A DNA stretch of 34,509 nucleotides from the IMG/VR virus record IMGVR_UViG_3300046000_001033, positions 1 to 34,509 of that record, one strand, 5' to 3'. Each line of letters starts with the position of its first letter. Within the stretch, counting starts at the first letter, position 1. Positions 1 through 5,913 of this stretch are shown here, piece after piece. Position numbers and translations under genes: made by a program. This DNA is from a virus. The notes beneath the pieces are model-generated. The model had not been told where the DNA came from, made no database searches, and worked only from the letters and a program-made list of their open reading frames with translations.

Positions 1-87
1 TCTGGCGTGGCCAGAGTTCAGCGCCTGCCCACGCCATCGTGGAAGGACACCACCTTGATGCGTGGTTACTACAAGAACAGGAGATAG
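1..87 (+). CDS. 3' end of an unidentified small protein, cut by the window edge
   Basis: Frame 1 is open from the first base to a TAG at 85-87 and gives 28 residues ending in LMRGYYKNRR. The composition (Trp, Tyr, Arg, Pro) looks like a real protein end. Its last codons contain the AGGAG used by the next gene, whose ATG lies one base after this stop, as in the other tight junctions of this block. If the two ends of the window are joined, the frame continues backwards without a stop into 34420-34509, giving a protein of about 51 residues from a TTG at 34441. No family recognised. It could also be a chance open frame, since 28 codons is short. Confidence 0.45.
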   Translation, partial: SGVARVQRLPTPSWKDTTLMRGYYKNRR

Positions 88-88
88 A

Positions 89-544
89 ATGACAATGTAT
101 TACAGCGAAACAGATGGACCTGAACCAACAGTATCTATCCAAGTAAAAGATACAAAGTATACCCTTACCCAACAATCTTTGGCTCAGATAATTGAGGATA
201 AAGATTCTCTCAAAGAAGAACTAGAACAAACCAAACGTAAAGTTAAAAGCATAGGTTGGGATGTAAGAGAGTTCTTTGAGTCAAGAAAAAATGGCAATAA
301 TACAGATGATATTACCTGCACAGTTGAGGATATAAATGAATTACTCAGCAGCCTAGGCGTAGACCAACTAACTAATACTTGGTCAGCAACAGTATGGATT
401 ACAGCCACCATCACAGGTATAGAAGCATCTAGTAAAGATGAGGCCGAGAACATTATTAAAGATAATGTTGAGGTCAATTACAATGATGATGGCGACATCT
501 GGATAGATGATGTTGAAGTGCAATCAGTTCATCCTGAAGCATAG
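89..544 (+). CDS. hypothetical protein with N-terminal coiled coil
   Basis: A 151-residue acidic protein of unknown function. The ATG at 89 is chosen because AGGAG at 79-83 sits five bases upstream. A GTG at 62 in the same frame would add nine residues but lacks a ribosome site and lies inside the preceding open frame. Residues about 25-55 are Glu/Lys-rich and predicted coiled coil. The C-terminal third (about 95-150) alternates beta-like segments with a segment resembling EASSKDEAENII, a pattern seen in small alpha/beta domains where a strand is followed by a helix rich in Ser/Asp/Glu. It is the first complete gene of the early block and is followed by a hairpin before the exonuclease gene. 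No motif fixes a function. Confidence 0.8.
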   Translation: MTMYYSETDGPEPTVSIQVKDTKYTLTQQSLAQIIEDKDSLKEELEQTKRKVKSIGWDVREFFESRKNGNNTDDITCTVEDINELLSSLGVDQLTNTWSATVWITATITGIEASSKDEAENIIKDNVEVNYNDDGDIWIDDVEVQSVHPEA

Positions 545-561
545 TGTGATACACTAATCTT

Positions 562-602
562 GAGTGCCCTGATTTCGGCTATCTCCTTTCTCAGGGCAAC
601 TC
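562..602 (+). promoter_or_regulatory. intergenic hairpin before the exonuclease gene
   Basis: GAGTGCCCTGA at 562-572 pairs with TCAGGGCAACTC at 591-602. This is an 11 bp stem with a single bulged A and an 18-base loop. No T-run follows; an A-rich stretch and the AAGGAG of the next gene come instead. It is therefore more likely an mRNA processing, stability or attenuation structure than a simple terminator. Confidence 0.5.
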
Positions 603-619
603 ATAAATAAAGGAGAGCA

Positions 620-1399
620 ATGGCACAGTTAGTAATAGAGCGGGATAGATACGGCAGACCACTAGTAGTCCCGCCAACAGGCGGTAAGCCAGTTGCCTAT
701 ACACGGGCAACTACGATTGCTAATTCATTAGATGATGCATCAGCATTAGTAGCATGGAAAATGCGGATGGCTGCAATAGGTTTAACTACACGACCAGATA
801 TATTATTATCTATTAGTGCAGCACAAGAAGATAAGATGGCAGTTAACTCTTTGATTGAATCGGCTATGGAAGTAGCAGGTGCAAACAAAGCAGCCAACAT
901 AGGTACAGCCATACACTCATTAGCAGAACGATTAGATTTAGGACAAGACTTAGGTGTCGTACCACCACAGTGGATACCAGACATCAAAGCATACGAAGAA
1001 GCAACTAAGATTCTCAACAATAAGTTCATTGAACAGTTCAGTGTGCTAGATAAATACAAGATTGCTGGTACACCAGACAGACTTGTTGAGTATAACGGTG
1101 AGTTATTTATTGCTGATATTAAGACAGGTCGGATAGACCATCCTAATAACATAGCAATACAGTTAGCAATCTATGCTAACGGCTTGCCGTATGATAGTGC
1201 TACGGCAACCCGTAGTACATGGGGAGATGTAAACAAAGACAAAGCAATCATTATCCATTTACCTGCAGGAACTGGCACATGTAAGTTAGTGTGGGTAGAT
1301 ATTAAAGAGGGCTACAAAGGTTTACAATTATCTATGAAAGCAAGAAAATGGAGAGACCAAAAAGGTCTTTCTTATCCGTTCGAACAGGAGAACAAATAG
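620..1399 (+). CDS. Cas4/RecB-like PD-(D/E)XK exonuclease
   Basis: A 259-residue nuclease of the RecB/Cas4 type. The motifs appear in the expected order. GTAIH at 95-99 carries the family His. GTPD at 150-153 supplies the first metal-binding Asp. ADIKTG at 165-170 supplies the D-x-K pair (D166, K168). Gln181 and Tyr185 form the QxxxY motif. I do not see the four-Cys cluster of true Cas4, so an iron-sulfur centre is unlikely. Proteins of this kind in phages are thought to act in recombination or end resection. The ATG follows AAGGAGAGCA. It overlaps the next gene by one base (TAGTG) and heads a run of nucleic-acid enzymes: zinc-motif protein, ATPase, resolvase and primase. Confidence 0.85.
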   Translation: MAQLVIERDRYGRPLVVPPTGGKPVAYTRATTIANSLDDASALVAWKMRMAAIGLTTRPDILLSISAAQEDKMAVNSLIESAMEVAGANKAANIGTAIHSLAERLDLGQDLGVVPPQWIPDIKAYEEATKILNNKFIEQFSVLDKYKIAGTPDRLVEYNGELFIADIKTGRIDHPNNIAIQLAIYANGLPYDSATATRSTWGDVNKDKAIIIHLPAGTGTCKLVWVDIKEGYKGLQLSMKARKWRDQKGLSYPFEQENK

Positions 1400-1827
1400 T
1401 GTCTCACTCAGAAGCACCAATCAGTATCACAATCAAGACAGCATCAGGTAGTTTAGTAACAGTCCGTGCAAGTAACGGAGAAGAACTAGACGCAGTGGTT
1501 GCAACAGGATTAGCAGCCATCACATCAGCCACAACAGAACTAGAACAAGCAATTCGTGGCACAGTACCAGCACCTATGACAGTAGGAACAATTGCATCAG
1601 CACTAGGCGCAAGCATTTCACCAATGGATAACTCAACTGCAACGCTTAGTGGACGCAACTGCCCACATGGAAAAATGACTGCCATTCAAGGCACTGGTAA
1701 AGATGGCTCAATGTATCGTGGTTACTTTTGTGGTGCACCTAAAGGTGCCTTTGATAAATGCAAGAATGTTTATCTAAAGACAACAGACGCAGCATGGAGT
1801 ACATTCGTAGCAGAACAGGTTAAGTGA
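1399..1827 (+). CDS. zinc-motif protein, possibly ssDNA-binding
   Basis: A 142-residue protein. The GTG at 1399 is chosen because it overlaps the upstream TAG (TAGTG) and has AGGAG at 1386-1390 eight bases before it. An upstream ATG at 1348 would create a long overlap with the exonuclease. The N-terminal half is a Thr/Ala/Val-rich segment followed by a low-complexity Ala/Thr/Pro linker at about 50-85. The C-terminal part carries C88, H90, C111 and C121 in a compact CPHG...YFC...KC pattern that looks like a small zinc-binding fold. Similar C-termini occur in actinophage proteins encoded near replication or recombination genes. A role in binding single-stranded DNA or partnering the exonuclease is an inference from position. 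Confidence 0.75.
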   Translation: MSHSEAPISITIKTASGSLVTVRASNGEELDAVVATGLAAITSATTELEQAIRGTVPAPMTVGTIASALGASISPMDNSTATLSGRNCPHGKMTAIQGTGKDGSMYRGYFCGAPKGAFDKCKNVYLKTTDAAWSTFVAEQVK

Positions 1828-2639
1828 AAACACTTAGACGCTCTATCAGTAAAGCCGAGGTTGGTGGTGAACCATTACCACCAGCCTTCCAGGCTTTTGA
1901 AAGGGCGGGAATCATACTACGCAGAGCAGAGGTAACAGTAATAGCAGGCACTCCAGGTGCAGGCAAGTCATCAATTGCATTAGCAATTGCTGCTAGAACT
2001 AAACTACCAACGCTTTACTTCAGTGCAGATACCAATGCACACACTATGGCTATGCGTTTAATAGCAATGGCTGGCAACATGAGCCAACAATCAGCAGAGT
2101 TATTACTAAAGAAAGACCCAGACAAAGCAAATGAAATACTATTACTAAACAATCATTTGTTTTGGTCATTTGAATCTACACCTACATTAAAAGATTTAGA
2201 TGAAGAAGTATCTGCATTCGAAACAGTATGGGGCAGAAGCCCTACACTTATAGTTGTAGATAATCTTATGGACATAGCAATGGATGGACACGAAGAGTTC
2301 CAAGGTATGCGTGCTGCAATGAAAGAACTTAAGTATCTAGCCAGAGATACCAATGCTGCCGTGTTAGTACTACACCATACCAAAGAAGGATTCGAAGGTT
2401 ATCCTTGCCAATCACGTTCATCTATTCAAGGATTAGTTAATCAGATACCAGCAATGGTATTAACTATTGGTCAGATGAAACAAGGAGATGACAACTTCTT
2501 ATGTGTAGCCCCAGTTAAAAATCGTTATGGTAAAGCAGACCAGACAGGTAATAACTATGTTACTCTTTCATTTAATCCAGAGTCTATGCATTTAGATGAT
2601 GTTATGATTAGATACACAACACAACAGGAATTACTATGA
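1824..2639 (+). CDS. RecA-fold ATPase, DnaB-like helicase or RepA-type
   Basis: A 271-residue P-loop ATPase with a RecA/DnaB-type core. Walker A is GTPGAGKS at 42-49 (Lys48) and Walker B is LIVVD at 142-146. A later strand has LVLHHTKEG, where DnaB-like and AAA_25 proteins carry a sensor-type strand, followed by SSIQGLVNQIP as in RepA-like ATPases. It lacks the N-terminal primase-interaction domain of full DnaB and is about half the size of a standard replicative helicase. It may be a stand-alone helicase motor or a loader-like ATPase. The GTG start overlaps the previous stop (GTGA) and its own stop overlaps the next start (ATGA). With the primase genes just downstream it probably forms the replisome core. 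No phage polymerase is visible. Confidence 0.85.
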   Translation: MKTLRRSISKAEVGGEPLPPAFQAFERAGIILRRAEVTVIAGTPGAGKSSIALAIAARTKLPTLYFSADTNAHTMAMRLIAMAGNMSQQSAELLLKKDPDKANEILLLNNHLFWSFESTPTLKDLDEEVSAFETVWGRSPTLIVVDNLMDIAMDGHEEFQGMRAAMKELKYLARDTNAAVLVLHHTKEGFEGYPCQSRSSIQGLVNQIPAMVLTIGQMKQGDDNFLCVAPVKNRYGKADQTGNNYVTLSFNPESMHLDDVMIRYTTQQELL

Positions 2640-2980
2640 GTAATCCAGCCAAGGCTAAGGGCAGTAGAGCCGAGGCAGATGTCGTAAAGTGGCTTAAAAT
2701 CAATGGTTTTCCGTATGCAGACAGGCGAATCGCAGGTGCCCAATTAGACAAAGGAGACATCAGTGGTGTTAACGGAGTAACAATAGAAGTTAAAGACCAT
2801 TACCGTTTAGATTTATCTACATGGATAAAAGAATTAGAAATAGAAATAAAAAATGATAATGCATGGACAGGTACAGTGTTACACAAACGTAAAGGTAAAG
2901 GAGATGTAGGAGAATGGTATGCAACAATGCCAGCAAAAGTATGGATAGAATTAATCAGAAAGATTATAAATGATAAATGA
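2636..2980 (+). CDS. Holliday-junction resolvase-like PD-(D/E)XK nuclease
   Basis: A 114-residue small nuclease. KGSRAEADVVKWL at 8-20 gives the motif-I Glu (E13). DKGDISG at 38-44 gives the Asp (D41). VTIEVKD at 48-54 gives the E-x-K pair (E51, K53). This spacing is typical of Hjc-like and VRR-related resolvases. It probably cleaves branched DNA before packaging or during recombination. It overlaps the ATPase by four bases (ATGA). The C-terminus is Lys/Trp-rich, with HKRKGKGD, plausibly a DNA-contacting loop. A RusA-type enzyme is less likely because the E...D...ExK order fits PD-(D/E)XK. Confidence 0.8.
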   Translation: MSNPAKAKGSRAEADVVKWLKINGFPYADRRIAGAQLDKGDISGVNGVTIEVKDHYRLDLSTWIKELEIEIKNDNAWTGTVLHKRKGKGDVGEWYATMPAKVWIELIRKIINDK

Positions 2981-3062
2981 ATTATTAATTTTACTTACAT
3001 TATTTCAACAAGAAATGATAGGATTATTACTATGGATAAGCACAGTATTGTTGCCTATCTAA
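2970..3062 (+). CDS. possible 30-residue membrane peptide
   Basis: An ATG at 2970 opens a frame of 30 codons ending in TAA at 3060-3062. It bridges the resolvase end and the primase start, overlapping both. The product is almost wholly hydrophobic (MINELLILLTLFQQ, then MIGLLLWISTVLLPI), enough for one membrane-spanning helix. The purine-rich AGAAAG eight bases upstream is a weak ribosome site. The 51-base gap between the resolvase and primase genes is otherwise unexplained in this tightly packed operon. It could equally be an untranslated spacer with a chance frame. Confidence 0.3.
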   Translation: MINELLILLTLFQQEMIGLLLWISTVLLPI

Positions 3063-3424
3063 CTTATATAGGCGCCACCCTGCCAGCGGAGGGGCATGGT
3101 TGGCGCAAGATGCGTTGCCCTTTTCATGGTGATAAGCATGCATCAGCAGCAATTAACTTTGAAGATAAAAGATTTAAATGTTTTGGTTGTGAAGTACAAG
3201 GTGATGTGTATGATTTAATTATATATAAACAAGGAGGTAATTATAGTGAGGCTATCAAATTCGCAGAGAGCATTTCTCTTGCAGGCAACAGAACAATACG
3301 CTCAGCACATTCATCTAGCGGAGGAATACCTTTCAAGCCGTCATCTCTCGGTAGACGAAGCGAGAAAGTTTCATCTGGGGATAGTGAAGGACGCTCTTCC
3401 AGGACACGAGAGTTACAAGAATAG
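3032..3424 (+). CDS. primase zinc-finger (CHC2-type) protein, N-terminal half of a split primase
   Basis: A 130-residue open frame. Residues 1-80 are a DnaG/T7-type zinc finger. C29, H32, C50 and C53 form CPFH...CFGC, followed by the typical GDVYDLI and a segment resembling EAIKFAES. From about residue 84 on the reading is Ser/Arg/Gly-rich and unlike any primase. The sequence that would normally follow is encoded in another frame starting at 3246. The ATG at 3032 has a weak AGG nine bases upstream. Either the zinc finger is a separate polypeptide with a dispensable tail, or a +1 shift before about 3290 fuses it to the Toprim part. Zinc-finger primases of this type recognise template DNA for primer synthesis. 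Confidence 0.85.
   Translation: MDKHSIVAYLTYIGATLPAEGHGWRKMRCPFHGDKHASAAINFEDKRFKCFGCEVQGDVYDLIIYKQGGNYSEAIKFAESISLAGNRTIRSAHSSSGGIPFKPSSLGRRSEKVSSGDSEGRSSRTRELQE
3231..3248 (+). promoter_or_regulatory. strong internal ribosome site for the Toprim frame
   Basis: AAGGAGG at 3231-3237 is eight bases before a GTG at 3246. This is among the best Shine-Dalgarno matches in the early block and lies inside the zinc-finger gene. It argues that the Toprim part is translated on its own rather than only through a frameshift. Confidence 0.7.
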
Positions 3425-3881
3425 GTTAGCAATCCCATACATCACACCATCAGGTGTGGTTGATATTAGATTTAGAACTCTTAATAACAATCCAGATGAA
3501 CCCAAGTATATGGGTATACCTGGGGCTAAGACTACAATGTTTAATGCACAAACAGTATTAACTGCTGGCAATTATATATGTGTAACTGAGGGTGAGTTAG
3601 ATACAATAATCTTAGAAGCCAAAACAACACACTCATCTATAGGTATACCTGGAGTTAACAATTGGAAACCTTATTACAGTAAGATACTAGATGACTTTGA
3701 AACAGTAATTGTTCTAGCAGATGGAGACAATGCTGGCTTAGAGTTTGGTAAGAAACTAAGTAGAGAACTACCTAACGTTAACCTAATGCAAATGCCAGAA
3801 GGACATGATGTTAATAGCATCATAGTTCAAGAAGGAAAGGAGTGGATAGATGAGCGAATTAGAAAATGTTTGGGAAAATGA
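3246..3881 (+). CDS. Toprim-domain primase, catalytic half of a split primase
   Basis: A 211-residue protein from GTG 3246. Residues 1-60 match the region between zinc finger and Toprim in phage primases (YLSSRHLSVDEARKFHLGI). The Toprim fold follows. VTEGELD at 113-119 gives the metal-binding Glu (E115), and LADGDNAG at 157-164 gives the D-x-D pair (D159, D161). It lacks a helicase domain; the ATPase at 1824-2639 could supply that. It overlaps the zinc-finger gene by 179 bases in a different frame and the next gene by 32 bases. The strong ribosome site supports separate synthesis, so the two halves may assemble into one primase. A sequencing error creating the split cannot be excluded. Confidence 0.85.
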   Translation: MRLSNSQRAFLLQATEQYAQHIHLAEEYLSSRHLSVDEARKFHLGIVKDALPGHESYKNRLAIPYITPSGVVDIRFRTLNNNPDEPKYMGIPGAKTTMFNAQTVLTAGNYICVTEGELDTIILEAKTTHSSIGIPGVNNWKPYYSKILDDFETVIVLADGDNAGLEFGKKLSRELPNVNLMQMPEGHDVNSIIVQEGKEWIDERIRKCLGK

Positions 3882-4161
3882 TAAAGAGTTATGGGATTTT
3901 ATAGGAGAAAATAAAAGATTAGTTGGCTTACAAATATCTGATGGACAAGGATTAGATATACTTAATGCACTAAGAGATATATATGTAACTATAGGAGATG
4001 ACCCAGATAGTGCTATGAAAATGCTTACACTGTTAGCCACAGTTATATATGCAAGTAGCATAGGAGAAGGTCAACAGTTTACTGATGAGATACAAATAGC
4101 ATCAGCAATGGAACAATTCGATTCTAGTATGAAGGAGATGTTAAGTGAAGAACCCAAGTGA
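3850..4161 (+). CDS. hypothetical helical acidic protein
   Basis: A 103-residue protein with no recognised domain. It appears mostly alpha-helical: an N-terminal Trp/Glu-rich helix, an ILNALRDIY segment, and a hydrophobic helix (LTLLATVIYAS) around 60-72. The C-terminus ends in an acidic Met-rich tail. The ATG at 3850 has AAAGGAG at 3836-3842, seven bases upstream, and overlaps the Toprim gene by 32 bases. Its own end overlaps the DUF1599-type gene by 17 bases. The position suggests an accessory replication or nucleotide-metabolism factor, but nothing in the residues proves it. Confidence 0.75.
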   Translation: MSELENVWENDKELWDFIGENKRLVGLQISDGQGLDILNALRDIYVTIGDDPDSAMKMLTLLATVIYASSIGEGQQFTDEIQIASAMEQFDSSMKEMLSEEPK

Positions 4162-4426
4162 TGTAGATATAATTCTTAATGAGTTGCGTAGTATCATGAT
4201 GAAGAAGCAGGAAGATTATGGTCCGTTAAATATTGCCCTCGCTCCTGGCGGGGCAATGAATGGGCTGCGTGTTAGGATGTATGACAAACTAGCCCGTCTG
4301 AATAACATGGCTGATAAGGGCGGCACACCGAACTATGAATCTATTGAGGATACCCTCATAGACCTGGCTAACTATGCTATAATAGGACTATTGGTACAAA
4401 GAGGACAATGGGAAGGCATAGAATAG
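4145..4426 (+). CDS. DUF1599-type (nucleotide-modification-associated) protein
   Basis: A 93-residue protein. The core KKQEDYGPLN at 20-29, the later R-x-x-DK-x-AR-x-N, and the ending ESIEDTLIDLANYAII match the DUF1599 or nucleotide-modification-associated domain 1 pattern. This is a small helical family common in phages and linked by context to nucleotide metabolism. The conserved Glu/Asp residues resemble those of the all-alpha NTP pyrophosphatases (MazG-like), so metal-dependent nucleotide binding is plausible but unproven. The GTG at 4145 has AAGGAG at 4132-4137, seven bases upstream. The stop TAG shares its G with the GTG of the next mini-gene. Confidence 0.75.
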   Translation: MKNPSDVDIILNELRSIMMKKQEDYGPLNIALAPGGAMNGLRVRMYDKLARLNNMADKGGTPNYESIEDTLIDLANYAIIGLLVQRGQWEGIE

Positions 4427-4569
4427 TGTTAAAGATTAGAAACCCATTTTACTTTACAGAAGGCAAACCTTCAGATGTAATTAAAGTATTTTGTTTTAGA
4501 TGTTCTAGAGAATTTTATGTGTATCGTGTAAATTTAAGAGCAAATAATTATTGTGTAGGTTGTAAATAG
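4426..4569 (+). CDS. 47-residue zinc-ribbon protein
   Basis: A very short gene starting at GTG 4426, overlapping the previous stop by one base (TAGTG) and ending in TAG at 4567-4569. Its stop is one base before the TTG of the sigma-like gene. The product has two CxxC knuckles, C23-x2-C26 and C43-x2-C46, about 20 residues apart, which is a minimal zinc ribbon. GGAAGG lies about ten bases before the start. It fills exactly the gap between two well-supported genes. A single zinc ribbon beside a sigma-like factor suggests a nucleic-acid- or RNA-polymerase-binding peptide. That is inference. Confidence 0.7.
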   Translation: MLKIRNPFYFTEGKPSDVIKVFCFRCSREFYVYRVNLRANNYCVGCK

Positions 4570-4570
4570 A

Positions 4571-5230
4571 TTGAAAGAAGATGCCTGGGTAGATGAGTAT
4601 GAGTTGCTCGTTTCTACTCTTGCGTCTGAATATTATAGGAAGTATCCAGTTACTGAAGCAGAAGATATAAGACAAGTATTATGGGTATGGTTTCTTACAC
4701 ATCCAGTTAAATATACAGAGTGGTCTAAGTTACCAGCCAAAGATAAAGAAAGATTAATTGCTAGGTCACTACGCAATGCAGCACTTAAATATTGTGAACA
4801 AGAAAAAGCACGCAAGGTTGGCTATGACATATCAGATTTATATTACTATGACCCATCAGTTATAGAAGCATTCCTTCCATCTATCATAGGTAATAGTTAT
4901 GAAATACCTAGTAAAATCAAAGACCTTAACTTTAAGTTTGGTAAATCAGGTGAGGTAACAGATGGCAACAACTGGCTAGTTCTACGGTCAGACATAGAAA
5001 AAGCATTCAACAGATTAGCAGAGGCTAAACAAAATATTTTAAGAATCAAGTTTAGTGTAGACAACTACGAGTGGAATGATTTAGGAAAAGAACTTGATAC
5101 ATCTGCTGATGGTGCACGTATGAAAGTTAACAGAGCAATTGCTTCTTTAATAAAAATACTAGGCGGCTGGCGAACACACAGTGAGCCAGACGTTATAGAA
5201 ACTAAAGAAGAAAGCGAAGAGCATGACTGA
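4571..5230 (+). CDS. sigma-70-like transcription factor
   Basis: A 219-residue protein. The N-terminal part (about 8-95) has YPVTEAEDIRQVLWVWF followed by KERLIARSLRNAALKY, resembling the region-2 helices of extracytoplasmic-function sigma factors (D/E-D-x-x-Q). After a linker, residues about 140-195 form a region-4-like helix-turn-helix: LRIKFSVDNYEWNDLGKEL, then SADGARMKVNRAIASL. The TTG at 4571 follows the previous stop after one base. The gene ends with an acidic tail and overlaps the next gene by eight bases. Its likely job is to redirect host RNA polymerase, for instance to the late minus-strand promoter. A plain HTH protein is the main alternative because region 2 is divergent. Confidence 0.65.
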   Translation: MKEDAWVDEYELLVSTLASEYYRKYPVTEAEDIRQVLWVWFLTHPVKYTEWSKLPAKDKERLIARSLRNAALKYCEQEKARKVGYDISDLYYYDPSVIEAFLPSIIGNSYEIPSKIKDLNFKFGKSGEVTDGNNWLVLRSDIEKAFNRLAEAKQNILRIKFSVDNYEWNDLGKELDTSADGARMKVNRAIASLIKILGGWRTHSEPDVIETKEESEEHD

Positions 5231-5465
5231 AGAACCTAAGGATATAAGAGAGTTACTAAACAAAAAAGATTACAGTAAGTCAATAGACTTAAGAGGTAAT
5301 CCAATAGGAGATATCTGTGTATGTGGTTCAGAACTATTCCTAGCCATAGTAGCCTTTGAACAAGGAGAGATATGTTTTTACTTTTTAGATGGCGAGTGCG
5401 CTGATTGTGGTTCTTTAGTTACTTTATCTACACCAATAGATGAATATGGATTGGACTGTGACTAG
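5223..5465 (+). CDS. small zinc-ribbon protein
   Basis: An 80-residue protein. C32-x-C34 (ICVCGSE) and C59-x2-C62 (ECADCGS) make a zinc-ribbon pair, with an extra C51 between. The N-terminal 25 residues (DIRELLNKKDYSKSIDLRG) look like a short helix plus strand. The central strand pair FLAIVAFEQGEICFYFLDG resembles a family common in actinophages that sits beside sigma- or WhiB-type genes. It overlaps the sigma-like gene by eight bases and its TAG shares a base with the GTG of the FmdB-type gene. The function is unknown; protein or nucleic-acid binding is likely for a zinc ribbon. Confidence 0.75.
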   Translation: MTEEPKDIRELLNKKDYSKSIDLRGNPIGDICVCGSELFLAIVAFEQGEICFYFLDGECADCGSLVTLSTPIDEYGLDCD

Positions 5466-5626
5466 TGCCTTACTATGATTTTGAATGTAAGGTATGTAGT
5501 AAAGTTACAGAAGTAGATGACCCTACTCCACTCCCTTGCTCCTCTTGCGGAAATCTTATGGTTCGTATATGGTCCTCTATACCAGTACATTTTAAAGGAA
5601 CTGGTTTCTATTCTACGGGGGGCTAA
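5465..5626 (+). CDS. FmdB-type zinc-ribbon protein
   Basis: A 53-residue gene starting at GTG 5465, overlapping the upstream TAG by one base. Its TAA at 5624-5626 overlaps the ATG of the WhiB gene (TAATG). The product begins PYYDFECKVC, the signature start of the FmdB putative regulatory family. C8-x2-C11 and C25-x2-C28 form the zinc ribbon, and the end (VHFKGTGFYSTGG) is also typical. FmdB-type proteins are small putative regulators with little biochemical work behind them. The exact fit between two overlapping neighbours and the family match make this a confident call despite its size. Confidence 0.85.
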   Translation: MPYYDFECKVCSKVTEVDDPTPLPCSSCGNLMVRIWSSIPVHFKGTGFYSTGG

Positions 5627-5913
5627 TGAGATTTAGTGATACACCAGCATGCAATGGTATAGATGTAGAAGTATTCTTTACTGAAGACAAAGGTGGTAAC
5701 TATGCACATCTTGATTATGTTAAAAAAATATGTAAGACTTGCCCAGTACGAGTCGAATGTTTTGATTATGCAATGGATACACTAGTCCATGGAATATGGG
5801 CAGGTACTACTAAAGAAGAAAGGGACAGGTATAGAAGCAAGCACAACATGGTAGGTAAAACTGTTGTACCAGCATCTATGTTTGACGGTGTAATCTATGA
5901 GCAAACTATCTGA
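5626..5913 (+). CDS. whiB: WhiB-family iron-sulfur transcription regulator
   Basis: A 95-residue WhiB-like protein. The four Cys ligands of the [4Fe-4S] cluster are C9, C36, C39 and C45 in the order C...CxxC...C. They are followed by GIWAG at 56-60 (the G-[IV]-W-G-G turn, with Ala for the first Gly of the usual GG) and TKEERDRYR, the basic segment involved in DNA or sigma contacts. WhiB proteins bind the primary sigma factor and DNA and sense redox. Phage copies such as the one in mycobacteriophage TM4 can act as dominant regulators that block host WhiB2 and septation. A GGGGGG run lies just before the ATG, and the gene is coupled to the FmdB-type gene by TAATG. It is the strongest host-lineage marker in the window. 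Confidence 0.93.
   Translation: MRFSDTPACNGIDVEVFFTEDKGGNYAHLDYVKKICKTCPVRVECFDYAMDTLVHGIWAGTTKEERDRYRSKHNMVGKTVVPASMFDGVIYEQTI

Noticed and set aside
1-42. Possible tRNA-like or leader hairpins, with TGGCGTGG (3-10) facing CCACGCCA (29-36) and CCACG/CGTGG at 29-42
   Set aside because: The span is far too short for a tRNA, and no T-arm or anticodon stem could be built with the right edge either. The same bases read well as the end of a protein, so the pairings may be by-products of codon content.
697-1152. 151-residue minus-strand frame
   Set aside because: Antisense to the exonuclease, which has clear catalytic motifs; no ribosome site or homology signal.
1348-1398. Upstream ATG extension of the zinc-motif gene
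   Set aside because: It would overlap the exonuclease by 52 bases. The GTG at 1399 has a proper AGGAG spacing and the TAGTG coupling used elsewhere.
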